A stretch of 44,397 bases of DNA from Liminaster sp964567855 (GTDB lineage: Bacteria; Bacteroidota; Bacteroidia; Bacteroidales; UBA3663), in contig CAZMOE010000019.1 of assembly GCA_964567855.1 (NCBI GenBank), positions 1 through 44,397 on the forward strand, given 5' to 3'. The position numbers were made by a program, and so were the translations under genes. This document shows, piece by piece, positions 1 through 7,258 of the stretch (its first letter is position 1; every line of letters begins with the position of its first letter). Below the pieces are notes generated by a model. The model saw only the letters and a list, made by a program, of their open reading frames with translations, made no database searches and was not told the DNA's origin.

Positions 1-3
1 ATA

Positions 4-702
4 ATGAGAAAGATCACGATTGCAATAGACGGCCACTCTTCTTGTGGCAAGAGCACAATGGCCCGGCGGCTGGCTTCCGACCTGGGGTATATTTATATTG
101 ACAGCGGTGCGATGTATCGCGCCGTGACACTTTTCGCTTTGCGCGAGGGCTTGATGGATGCCGAGAGCAAGGTTATCGATACGAAGGGATTGGAGAAAAA
201 GATTTCTTCGGTCTGTATCGCTTTTGAAAAAAATCCGGAGGGTATGATCCGCACCTATTTGAACGGTGAATGCATTGAAGACCAGATCCGCACGATGCAG
301 GTGTCTTCTTGTGTCAGTCCGATCGCAGCGCTGGGCTTTGTCAGGGAGCGTCTTGTGAAACTCCAGCAGGAAATGGGAGAAAACGGCGGCATTGTCATGG
401 ATGGTCGCGATATCGGGACTGTCGTGTTTCCGAAGGCAGAGCTCAAGATCTTTGTGACCGCATCCGATGAAGTGCGTGCCGAACGCCGTCTGGCCGAATT
501 GCGTGCCAAAGGAGACCTGACAGCAACTTTTGAGGCTGTGCTTGAAAACGTCCGCCAGCGGGATTATATCGATTCGCATCGCGAAGTCAGTCCCTTGCGT
601 CAGGCCGACGATGCCCGGCTGTTGGATAATTCCGCCCTTACCATTGACGAACAGAACCGTATCATCTTCGATTGGGCGAAACAGGCCATCGGTGACCTAT
701 GA
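4..702 (+). CDS. cmk: Cytidylate kinase
   Basis: Phosphorylates CMP and dCMP with ATP in the cytosol, supplying CDP for nucleic acid and lipid precursor synthesis. The 232-residue length is normal for bacterial Cmk. The P-loop GHSSCGKST lies at residues 10-18, followed by the monomer-binding region with DSGAMYR and the DGRDIGTVVFP segment typical of the family. The ATG at position 4 gives the expected N-terminus, so the gene looks complete although only three bases precede it here and its promoter is outside the window. Its last four bases overlap the start of ispH (ATGA), so the two are almost certainly translated from one mRNA. This neighbour pair is common in Bacteroidales. Confidence 0.97.
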   Translation: MRKITIAIDGHSSCGKSTMARRLASDLGYIYIDSGAMYRAVTLFALREGLMDAESKVIDTKGLEKKISSVCIAFEKNPEGMIRTYLNGECIEDQIRTMQVSSCVSPIAALGFVRERLVKLQQEMGENGGIVMDGRDIGTVVFPKAELKIFVTASDEVRAERRLAELRAKGDLTATFEAVLENVRQRDYIDSHREVSPLRQADDARLLDNSALTIDEQNRIIFDWAKQAIGDL

Positions 703-1571
703 TTGTCAACGTCGACAAGGAATCCGGTTTTTGTCCGGGGGTGGTGAGTGCCATCAAGAAGGCCGAGGATCAATTGCATCTTTCTTCCCGGCTCTATTGT
801 CTGGGTGATATCGTCCATAACAGTCAGGAAGTTCAGCGGCTTTGTGAGCAGGGACTCGTGACGATCGATCATGAGCGGCTGTGCACGCTATCCCATACCC
901 GTGTGCTGCTGCGCGCGCATGGCGAGCCGCCGGAAACCTACGCCATTGCGGCCCGCAACGGGATTCAGATCATCGATGCGACCTGTCCGGTGGTGCTGCA
1001 GTTGCAGAAGAAGATTCGCAGGAGATATGAGGAAATCGGCGGTACGGGCGGGCAGATTGTCATCTATGGTAAGATAGGCCATGCCGAAGTGAACGGCCTT
1101 GTCGGGCAGACGAGCGGGCATGCCGTGGTGGTCGAAAGCGAGAAAGACCTTGCGAAGATCGATTTTTCCCGACCGGTGTATCTGTTTTCCCAGACTACCA
1201 TGTCGGTCGATAATTTCCGGTGTCTGACCGAAGCCATCCGGTCTCGGATGCGGCAAGGGGCGGAATTTTCATCTTATGATACCATTTGCCGGCAGGTCTC
1301 CAACCGGATTCCCCACATCCGGGAGTTTGCCGCCCGGCATGATGTGGTGTTGCTGGTCAGCGGGATGAAGAGTTCCAATGGCAAGGCGTTGTTTGAAGAA
1401 TGCCGGAAGGTGAATAACCGCAGCTATTTTATCTCTCATCCGGAGGATGTGACGCCCGCCATGTTGCAGGGTGCGGCGACTGTCGGCATCTGTGGCGCGA
1501 CGTCGACCCCCCGATGGCAGATGGAACAGGTCGGAACTCATGTGGTCCGCATGGCGGCAATGCCAGGCTGA
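699..1571 (+). CDS. ispH: 4-hydroxy-3-methylbut-2-enyl diphosphate reductase
   Basis: Last enzyme of the MEP isoprenoid pathway: an iron-sulfur enzyme that reduces HMBPP to IPP and DMAPP. The three cluster-ligand cysteines sit at residues 12 (GFCPG), 96 (DATCPVV) and 197 (DTICRQV), the same numbers as in E. coli IspH. The substrate-site His and Glu are visible in VHNSQ and GHAEVNG, and TTMSVDNF carries the conserved Thr residues. At 290 residues it is a stand-alone enzyme, not the fusion with ribosomal protein S1 seen in some Firmicutes. The start overlaps cmk by four bases, which implies translational coupling. Confidence 0.97.
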   Translation: MIVNVDKESGFCPGVVSAIKKAEDQLHLSSRLYCLGDIVHNSQEVQRLCEQGLVTIDHERLCTLSHTRVLLRAHGEPPETYAIAARNGIQIIDATCPVVLQLQKKIRRRYEEIGGTGGQIVIYGKIGHAEVNGLVGQTSGHAVVVESEKDLAKIDFSRPVYLFSQTTMSVDNFRCLTEAIRSRMRQGAEFSSYDTICRQVSNRIPHIREFAARHDVVLLVSGMKSSNGKALFEECRKVNNRSYFISHPEDVTPAMLQGAATVGICGATSTPRWQMEQVGTHVVRMAAMPG

Positions 1572-1662
1572 TAGCCGATGCTTGTTTAGAATCGCCGGCT
1601 ATCTGAAATTCTGTTAATCCTTTGGGGCGGAATCGTCAATAGTTCGGAATTTTACCAATATA

Positions 1663-1694
1663 TTTGGCGTTTTTGCCGCACTGTATTAACTTTG
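1663..1694 (+). promoter_or_regulatory. Bacteroidales-type promoter of pfkA
   Basis: A -33 element TTTG at 1663-1666 and a -7 element TAACTTTG at 1687-1694 are separated by 20 bases, a full match to the Bacteroides consensus. It predicts a transcript start near 1700 and places the translational start at the ATG at 1727, not at the upstream in-frame TTG at 1664, which lies inside the promoter. Confidence 0.85.
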
Positions 1695-1726
1695 CCGCGT
1701 TACGATTAATAAAAATCTATTCGATT

Positions 1727-2704
1727 ATGTCTGAAATTAGAAGTGTCGGTATATTGACTTCGGGAGGCGACGCCCCCGGTATGAATGCTGCTATCCGCGC
1801 CGTGACACGCAGCGCCATTTATGCAGGAATGCGTGTCTATGGAATTTACAGGGGTTATCACGGTCTGATTACCGATGAAATCCGGGAGTTTCAGACCCAG
1901 GATGTCAGTAATATCATCCATCAGGGCGGCACGATCCTGAAAACAGCCCGTTGTATGGAGTTCAAGACTCCCGAGGGACGCCAGATAGCTTATGAGAACA
2001 TGCAGAAGCATGGCATCGACTCTCTTTGCGTGATTGGTGGCGACGGCTCCATTACGGGAGCCGCCATGTTCGCTCGTGAATATAACATCCCCATCGTGGG
2101 GCTGCCCGGTACTATCGACAATGACCTTGCCGGCACCGATTCTACCATCGGTTACGATACGGCCATGAACACCATCATGCAGTGTGTCGACAAAATCAGG
2201 GATACGGCCTCTTCCCACGAGCGTCTTTTCTTTGTCGAGGTGATGGGCCGGGATGCCGGCTTCCTGGCCCTGAACGGAGCGATCGCCACCGGTTGTGAGG
2301 ATGTTATCATTCCGGAGTTCGCCACCCAATATGACCAGCTCAAGGCTCTGATCGAAAACGGCTTCCGGAAGTCCAAGAACTCCAGCATGGTGCTGGTCTC
2401 CGAAAGTCCCACTTGCGGTGCCATGGCGTTGGCTGAACGGATGAAAAACGAATTTCCTGAATATGACGTGCGTGTCTCCATCCTCGGACATCTGCAGCGT
2501 GGCGGTTCCCCGACAGCTTTTGACCGCATCTTGGCCAGCCGGACCGGATATGCCGCAGTCGAGGCCCTGCGCGAGGGACAGCGTAACGTGCTGATCGGTA
2601 TTCATAATGACAATATTGTCAATATTCCCTTTACCCGCGCCATCAAGAAAGACAAACCGATCGATCCGGAGTTGCTGACGGTGCTCCGCGTGCTTTCCAT
2701 CTGA
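1727..2704 (+). CDS. pfkA: 6-phosphofructokinase, ATP-type
   Basis: Commits fructose-6-phosphate to glycolysis by phosphorylation to fructose-1,6-bisphosphate in the cytosol. From the ATG at 1727 the protein is 325 residues, the standard bacterial PFK-A size. It starts with the nucleotide-binding segment TSGGDAPGMNAAIR, then GGDGS, the catalytic PGTIDNDL and the MGRDAGF substrate segment. The Gly in GGDGS and PGTIDND (instead of PKTIDND) point to ATP and not pyrophosphate as phosphate donor; this is family knowledge applied to the residues seen. It has its own promoter and ends at a strong hairpin shared with the convergent ung gene. Confidence 0.96.
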   Translation: MSEIRSVGILTSGGDAPGMNAAIRAVTRSAIYAGMRVYGIYRGYHGLITDEIREFQTQDVSNIIHQGGTILKTARCMEFKTPEGRQIAYENMQKHGIDSLCVIGGDGSITGAAMFAREYNIPIVGLPGTIDNDLAGTDSTIGYDTAMNTIMQCVDKIRDTASSHERLFFVEVMGRDAGFLALNGAIATGCEDVIIPEFATQYDQLKALIENGFRKSKNSSMVLVSESPTCGAMALAERMKNEFPEYDVRVSILGHLQRGGSPTAFDRILASRTGYAAVEALREGQRNVLIGIHNDNIVNIPFTRAIKKDKPIDPELLTVLRVLSI

Positions 2705-2781
2705 TCGTCGATTGCCGGAAATGTAGGTTTGAATGTTTTCTGTCGCCGAAAGGGCAGGAAACGGAAAATAATGTAAAAACG

Positions 2782-2818
2782 CCCTGCCGATGAGAAATAT
2801 CATTTCTCATCGGCAGGG
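2782..2818. terminator. Bidirectional terminator between pfkA and ung
   Basis: A perfect 17-bp stem (2782-2798 with 2802-2818) closes a 3-base loop. An A-rich run precedes it and TATTTCTT follows, so it can act on both convergent genes. Confidence 0.85.
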
Positions 2819-2840
2819 TATTTCTTATATGACAGAGGTT

Positions 2841-3506
2841 TCAAAACCAGGCGATGGGCTGCTGCCCTCTGGATTGCAGGAATTGATTGGCTTTGACGAA
2901 ATGTCCGCAACCAAAGAAACCCCGGCTTGCGGAAAGCGGCGAGGGGTGGGGAGCTTCCAGAACCAAGTGGCGCAAACGGTCGATGACCTTGCCTTTCTGT
3001 TGCGCATAACTGCCCCACAGCATGAAGACCAGTCCGTCCCGTTGTTGGGAGAGGGCGGCGATAGCAGCATCGGTGAAACGTTCCCACCCTTTGCCCTGGT
3101 GTGAGCCGGCCATGCCCGCTTGTACTGTCAGGGTGGCGTTGAGCAACAGCACGCCCTGGTCGGTCCAGCGAGTCAGATTCCCGCCGGCGGGAGGTGGACA
3201 ACCGTATTCTTGCTGAAGCTCTTTGTAGATGTTGACGAGCGAAGGCGGCGGCTGGATACCATCCTGCACCGAAAAGCAAAGCCCGTGTGCCTGCCGGGGG
3301 CCGTGGTATGGATCCTGCCCTAAGATGACGACCTTGACTTTGTCGAACGGCGTGCGGTTGAAAGCCTCGAAAATGAACCGCCCCGGCGGGTAAACGACCG
3401 AGGTCCGGTAGGCCTGACGGACAAAGGTGGTCAGAATTTCAAAGTAAGCGGCGTCGAATTCCGGTTGCAGAACCCGTTTCCAGGATTCTTCTATGGTAAC
3501 GTTCAT
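2841..3506 (-). CDS. ung: Uracil-DNA glycosylase, family 1
   Basis: Removes uracil from DNA as the first step of base-excision repair. The 221-residue protein carries the water-activating motif GQDPYHGP, the uracil-pocket residues in GLCFSV and the Asn of LLLNATLTV, and the DNA-intercalation loop HPSPLSASRGF near the C-terminus. I chose the ATG at 3506 (MNVTIEESW). A longer in-frame start at 3608 would add a Lys/Phe-rich stretch unlike any Ung N-terminus and would run through the likely promoter. It stands alone, convergent with pfkA and divergent from the ABC-F gene. Confidence 0.95.
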   Translation of the reverse strand: MNVTIEESWKRVLQPEFDAAYFEILTTFVRQAYRTSVVYPPGRFIFEAFNRTPFDKVKVVILGQDPYHGPRQAHGLCFSVQDGIQPPPSLVNIYKELQQEYGCPPPAGGNLTRWTDQGVLLLNATLTVQAGMAGSHQGKGWERFTDAAIAALSQQRDGLVFMLWGSYAQQKGKVIDRLRHLVLEAPHPSPLSASRGFFGCGHFVKANQFLQSRGQQPIAWF

Positions 3507-3543
3507 GGTGATGGATTGAAATTTGCTGTGATATATTTTTCTG

Positions 3544-3551
3544 CAAAAGTA
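3544..3551 (-). promoter_or_regulatory. Likely -7 element for ung
   Basis: On the minus strand the sequence reads TACTTTTG, matching TAnnTTTG, about 37 bases before the chosen start codon. I see no good -33 TTTG at the right distance, only a T-rich stretch near 3571-3576. Confidence 0.5.
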
Positions 3552-3688
3552 ATCATTTTTGTTAAAACCGGTTTTATTTTTCATCTGCTTTTTGCTTGCC
3601 GGCCTCAATCATGTGGTGTTTATGGACAGAGATTTGTATTTCGCGGCGTTTTCCATTGTTCTTACAAAACGGTAAAAGATGGAATAAA

Positions 3689-3720
3689 TTTGTTTTTCTC
3701 CGTGCTTTTGTCTATCTTCG
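3689..3720 (+). promoter_or_regulatory. Promoter of the ABC-F gene
   Basis: TTTG at 3689-3692 and TATCTTCG at 3713-3720 (one mismatch to TAnnTTTG) are 20 bases apart. The start codon follows 20 bases after the -7 element, so the leader is short. Confidence 0.65.
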
Positions 3721-3740
3721 CGCCATAATTTCAAAACGTT

Positions 3741-5357
3741 ATGATTACAGTATCCAATCTATGCGTTCAGTTTGGGAAACGCATCCTCTTCCAAGACGTT
3801 AATTTAAAGTTCACACCGGGCAATTGCTACGGTATTATCGGTGCCAACGGCGCCGGTAAGTCTACTTTCCTGCGTGTGCTCAGCGGGCAGCTGGATCCTA
3901 CGCGCGGCGATGTGTCGATGGCACCGGGCGAGCGTCTTTCTGTGTTGGACCAGAACCACTTCGCTTATGATGAATATACGGTTCTCGATACGGTGTTGCG
4001 TGGCAATACGGTGTTATATGGTATCATGGAGCAGAAAAACAAGCTCTACGAGAAGACCGATTTTACCGACGAAGACGGTATCAAGTTGGCCGAACTGGAA
4101 GAGAAGTTCGCCGAGTTGGATGGCTGGAATGCTGAAAGCGATGCCGCCAACCTGCTTTCCGGATTGGGTATCAAGGAAGAACTTCATTACATGATGATGA
4201 AAGACATTCCTGCCAAGCAGAAAGTGCGCGTCATGCTGGCCAAGGCATTGTTTGGTAACCCCGATAACCTGCTTCTCGACGAGCCTACCAACGACTTGGA
4301 CCTCGATACCGTGATGTGGCTGGAGAATTATCTTTCCAACTTCGAGCATACTGTGCTTGTCGTCAGCCACGACCGCCACTTCCTCGACTCGGTTTGTACT
4401 CACACCGTCGACATAGACTTCATGAAGTGTTCGCTTTTCGCCGGCAACTATTCGTTTTGGTACGAATCCAGTCAGTTGGCTCTTCGCCAGCAGCAGATGG
4501 CTAATAAAAAGGCTGAGGAAAAGCGTAAAGAATTGCAGGAATTCATCCGCCGCTTCTCTGCCAACGTAGCCAAATCCAAGCAGACCACCAGCCGCAAGAA
4601 GATGTTGGAGAAACTCAATATCGAAGAGATTCAGCCCTCTTCCCGTCGTTATCCCGGCATAATCTTTACTCCCGAACGTGAAACAGGTGTGAAGATTCTG
4701 GAGGTTCACGGCCTTGGCAAGACCGTTGAGGGTACGCCTCTCTTCAAGGATGCCAATTTCCAGATCGAGAAGGATGATAAAGTCGTTTTCCTGAGCCATG
4801 ACCCGCGTGCCATGACCGCTTTCTTCGAAATCATCAACGGCAACGACTCCGATTTCGAAGGCTCTTTCGATTGGGGACAGACCATCACGACCGCTTATCT
4901 GCCCCTCGACAATTCCTCTTTCTTCAATACCGATTTCAACATGGTAGACTGGCTCATGCAGTTCAGTAACGATACGAGTGAAATCTATATCAAGGGTTTC
5001 CTGGGCCGCATGCTGTTCACGGGCGAAGAGATCCTGAAAAAGGCCAGCGTATTGTCGGGAGGTGAGAAGATGCGCTGCATGATTGCCCGCATGATGATGA
5101 AGAATGCCAATACGCTCATTCTCGATTCTCCGACCAACCACCTCGATCTGGAATCCATCCAGGCTTTCAACAACAACCTGAAGACCTTCAAAGGTGTGAT
5201 CCTGATGTCGAGCCACGACCACGAGTTCATTCAAACCATTTGCAACCGCGTCATAGAGTTTACACCGAACGGTATCATCGACAAACGTATCGAATATGAC
5301 GATTACATCACCGATGACCGTATCGCCGCCCTGCGCGAGAAGATGTACAATCAGTGA
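3741..5357 (+). CDS. ABC-F family ATPase, YbiT-like
   Basis: A soluble twin-ATPase ribosome-associated protein without membrane segments; family members act on the translating ribosome. Domain 1 has Walker A GANGAGKST (residues 34-42) and Walker B LLLDEPTNDLD, but its signature region reads DIPAKQKVRV instead of LSGGQ. A linker follows (roughly 240-300) with charged helices. Domain 2 has a good signature LSGGEKMRC, but the expected Walker A is replaced by LSHDPRAMTAFFE (about residues 350-362) and the catalytic Glu after Walker B is Ser (LILDSPTNHLD). So one composite ATP site is intact and the other is degenerate. The overall sequence resembles E. coli YbiT (about 530 residues). Whether it gives antibiotic resistance cannot be read from the sequence; the family resemblance favours a housekeeping translation factor. 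Confidence 0.92.
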   Translation: MITVSNLCVQFGKRILFQDVNLKFTPGNCYGIIGANGAGKSTFLRVLSGQLDPTRGDVSMAPGERLSVLDQNHFAYDEYTVLDTVLRGNTVLYGIMEQKNKLYEKTDFTDEDGIKLAELEEKFAELDGWNAESDAANLLSGLGIKEELHYMMMKDIPAKQKVRVMLAKALFGNPDNLLLDEPTNDLDLDTVMWLENYLSNFEHTVLVVSHDRHFLDSVCTHTVDIDFMKCSLFAGNYSFWYESSQLALRQQQMANKKAEEKRKELQEFIRRFSANVAKSKQTTSRKKMLEKLNIEEIQPSSRRYPGIIFTPERETGVKILEVHGLGKTVEGTPLFKDANFQIEKDDKVVFLSHDPRAMTAFFEIINGNDSDFEGSFDWGQTITTAYLPLDNSSFFNTDFNMVDWLMQFSNDTSEIYIKGFLGRMLFTGEEILKKASVLSGGEKMRCMIARMMMKNANTLILDSPTNHLDLESIQAFNNNLKTFKGVILMSSHDHEFIQTICNRVIEFTPNGIIDKRIEYDDYITDDRIAALREKMYNQ

Positions 5358-5379
5358 TTTTACTTTTCCATCATAATGG

Positions 5380-5427
5380 ACTTCGCCGTTTTAGCTGATA
5401 TTTTATCGCTAAAACGGCGAAGTTTTT
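5380..5427 (+). terminator. Terminator of the ABC-F gene
   Basis: A 16-bp perfect stem (5380-5395 with 5408-5423) around a 12-base loop is followed directly by a run of T. It lies just after the stop codon at 5357. Confidence 0.85.
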
Positions 5428-5520
5428 ATAAGAGGTTCTGTTAAATGTTCTATTTTTAATTTGTTTTGTTGTAAAATATCTCTTTCTGGCCTTTGTTTTT
5501 CTCCGTGCTTGTTGGAGCCT

Positions 5521-6210
5521 TTACTTTTCTATAATAATCGGGTCCTGTCCTATACATCCCCGAAGATAGTTGACGAGATCCAATTTGGATTTAAAGAATT
5601 TACTGGTCTTCGTAGTGTCCCGGTATTCTTTGGGCAGGGCTTTATAAAGCCATTTCTCTTTTCTTTGTGTTTGTGCATCATCAAAGTCAACCAATACGAG
5701 CATTTCATTTTCGTTGATACTCTCTATATAATATTGTTGGTTGCCACCGAATCTATGCATGGGCCACCAATCCCGCACAGAGAGTGTAAGCAGACCGGTC
5801 CGGGAATCGATAGTATAGGAATTGCCGACCCAGAATGTGGTTGAATCTTTGACTGTTTGCCAGTATTTTCTGATCGGTTTAAGTTTCCATTGCGTATAAG
5901 GTTGTGGTACGGCATCTTGCAAATCATATGCACTCCTTACTCCAAAAGCATTAGGCCACATATAGACAGAATCTTTACGGAATATGATTTGGTAGGGACG
6001 CTGATATTCCACGCTGCCGTCCCACGTTTCACTATCTGGTGGCAGTATCACGCTGATATCAACCGTAGTGGTAAATTGATATATCCGATTCTGAATTTCC
6101 GGATCGGTTATTGTGTAGGTTTCGTTTTTTGCAATGTATGTTTTTGATGTTCCGCAGCAAAGACAGAAACATAGAAACAATGCAGCAGGGATATATTTAA
6201 TTGTCTTCAT
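5521..6210 (-). CDS. Hypothetical protein, possible lipoprotein
   Basis: A 229-residue protein I do not recognise. The N-terminus MKTIKYIPAALFLCFCLCC is a basic and hydrophobic signal sequence ending in a Cys pair that could serve as a lipid-attachment site. The mature part is rich in Tyr, Trp, Thr and Lys, with no membrane segment and no catalytic motif I can name, suggesting a beta-rich periplasmic or outer-membrane-anchored protein. It is the last gene before the ABC-F terminator hairpin, transcribed towards it. Its start lies inside the end of an upstream 37-codon ORF, which shares the only good promoter, so the two may be coupled. It is coding rather than a shadow: no overlapping alternative has a better N-terminus. 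Confidence 0.75.
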   Translation of the reverse strand: MKTIKYIPAALFLCFCLCCGTSKTYIAKNETYTITDPEIQNRIYQFTTTVDISVILPPDSETWDGSVEYQRPYQIIFRKDSVYMWPNAFGVRSAYDLQDAVPQPYTQWKLKPIRKYWQTVKDSTTFWVGNSYTIDSRTGLLTLSVRDWWPMHRFGGNQQYYIESINENEMLVLVDFDDAQTQRKEKWLYKALPKEYRDTTKTSKFFKSKLDLVNYLRGCIGQDPIIIEK

Positions 6211-6310
6211 TGGTACGGAATATCATACGGTTACTATTGAATTGTGCGATAGGAATATTCCAATCTGCGTGGGATGATGCCTCGCACCATACATTATTTA
6301 GTGTTTTCAT
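6197..6310 (-). CDS. Candidate 37-residue small ORF upstream of the lipoprotein gene
   Basis: Reading leftward from the ATG at 6310 gives 37 codons (beginning MKTLNNVWCEASSHADW) and a TAA at 6197-6199, overlapping the next gene by 14 bases. It starts 25 bases after a good -7 element, which makes it the first ORF on the predicted transcript. The peptide has no signal sequence and no motif I recognise. It could be a translated leader that couples or controls the downstream gene, or a chance ORF. Only promoter position and overlap support it. Confidence 0.4.
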   Translation of the reverse strand: MKTLNNVWCEASSHADWNIPIAQFNSNRMIFRTNEDN

Positions 6311-6335
6311 AGTATTACGTTTTTAAGTTGCCAGG

Positions 6336-6366
6336 CAAATATATCCCTTTTTTTCTTTTATTGAAA
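6336..6366 (-). promoter_or_regulatory. Promoter of the small ORF and lipoprotein gene
   Basis: On the minus strand TATATTTG (6336-6343) is a full match to TAnnTTTG. A TTTC at 6363-6366 stands 19 bases further upstream as a 3-of-4 match to the -33 element. Confidence 0.6.
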
Positions 6367-6474
6367 TTATTTTTCTCTTTATTTATAAAAATAGGGCCTG
6401 ATACAGCCATTGACGGTCGGATTTTTAGCCCATTAAGGAGTATGAAAGCAGGAAGGGATGGAATGCCGCAGATC

Positions 6475-7182
6475 TTATAAAAGTTCCATTCGCATTTGGG
6501 TGGGCCGCATTTCAGAGAAAACGCCCTCTTTGAGATGCCAGAATGTGTCGGCAAAACGTGCGGCTATTTCAATGTCGTGAGTGGAGAGCAGAACGGTTTT
6601 TCCGTTGTCATGGGCCAAGTGGCGGAGCAGAGCCATCAATTCCAGTTTGCTGGGGTAGTCGAGGAAAGCGGCGGGCTCGTCGAGGAGAAGCAGTCCGGTA
6701 CCCTGTGCGATAGCTTTGGCGATGAAGGCTTTCTGACGCTCTCCGTCGCTGAGAGTATGTATATGGCGGGCAGCCAGATGGGCAATGCCTACTTGTTCCA
6801 GCGCCGTATCGGCAGCGGCTTCGTCGAGGTGGGAGGTGCTTCCTAAAATGCCGGAATAGGGAATCCGCCCGTAGCTGACGAGATCGCGGACGCGGGTATG
6901 CCTGAGTTGCGGCTGAGTGGTGAGAACGATGCCGACGGTACGGGCGATCTCTTCATGGGAGAAGGTCGAAAGCTGCCGGCCGCCGATAAAGACATCGCCG
7001 GAGACAGCCGGCTGAAGGCCGGCAAGGGTACGTAGCAGTGTAGACTTGCCGCAACCGTTGCGGCCGACGATGGCGATGAACTGGCCGGTTGCCGCCGTTG
7101 CGCGGATACCGTCGACAACAATATGGCACCGGCTGCCGTGACGGTAGCCGATGCCTGTGTTCTGAAATTCGATCGAAGCCAT
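6475..7182 (-). CDS. ABC transporter ATP-binding protein, FecE/BtuD type
   Basis: Cytoplasmic ATPase subunit of the kind that powers import of iron-siderophores, heme or cobalamin. Walker A GRNGCGKST lies near residue 40, the signature is LSDGERQKA, Walker B is LLLLDEPAAFLDYP and the switch His is in STHDIE; all catalytic residues are present in 235 residues, slightly short for this class. No FecCD-type permease or substrate-binding protein is nearby. It follows the 5'-nucleotidase gene by 76 bases on the same strand with no obvious promoter between, so it is probably the last gene of that transcript. Its permease must be encoded elsewhere, and the substrate cannot be told from the sequence. 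Confidence 0.9.
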   Translation of the reverse strand: MASIEFQNTGIGYRHGSRCHIVVDGIRATAATGQFIAIVGRNGCGKSTLLRTLAGLQPAVSGDVFIGGRQLSTFSHEEIARTVGIVLTTQPQLRHTRVRDLVSYGRIPYSGILGSTSHLDEAAADTALEQVGIAHLAARHIHTLSDGERQKAFIAKAIAQGTGLLLLDEPAAFLDYPSKLELMALLRHLAHDNGKTVLLSTHDIEIAARFADTFWHLKEGVFSEMRPTQMRMELL

Positions 7183-7258
7183 GGAAAAATCTTTTGAACT
7201 TTAAACGTTGCCGGTTTTTCCGAAATTCCGGTCATAAGCGTTCTCCGAAAGTTCGGGA

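Noticed and set aside
1664..1726. In-frame TTG start 21 codons upstream of the chosen pfkA start
   Set aside because: The consensus promoter at 1663-1694 would lie inside the coding region.
4014..5234. Long minus-strand frame of 406 codons inside the ABC-F gene
   Set aside because: It is the antisense of a well-supported gene and shows no recognisable motif.
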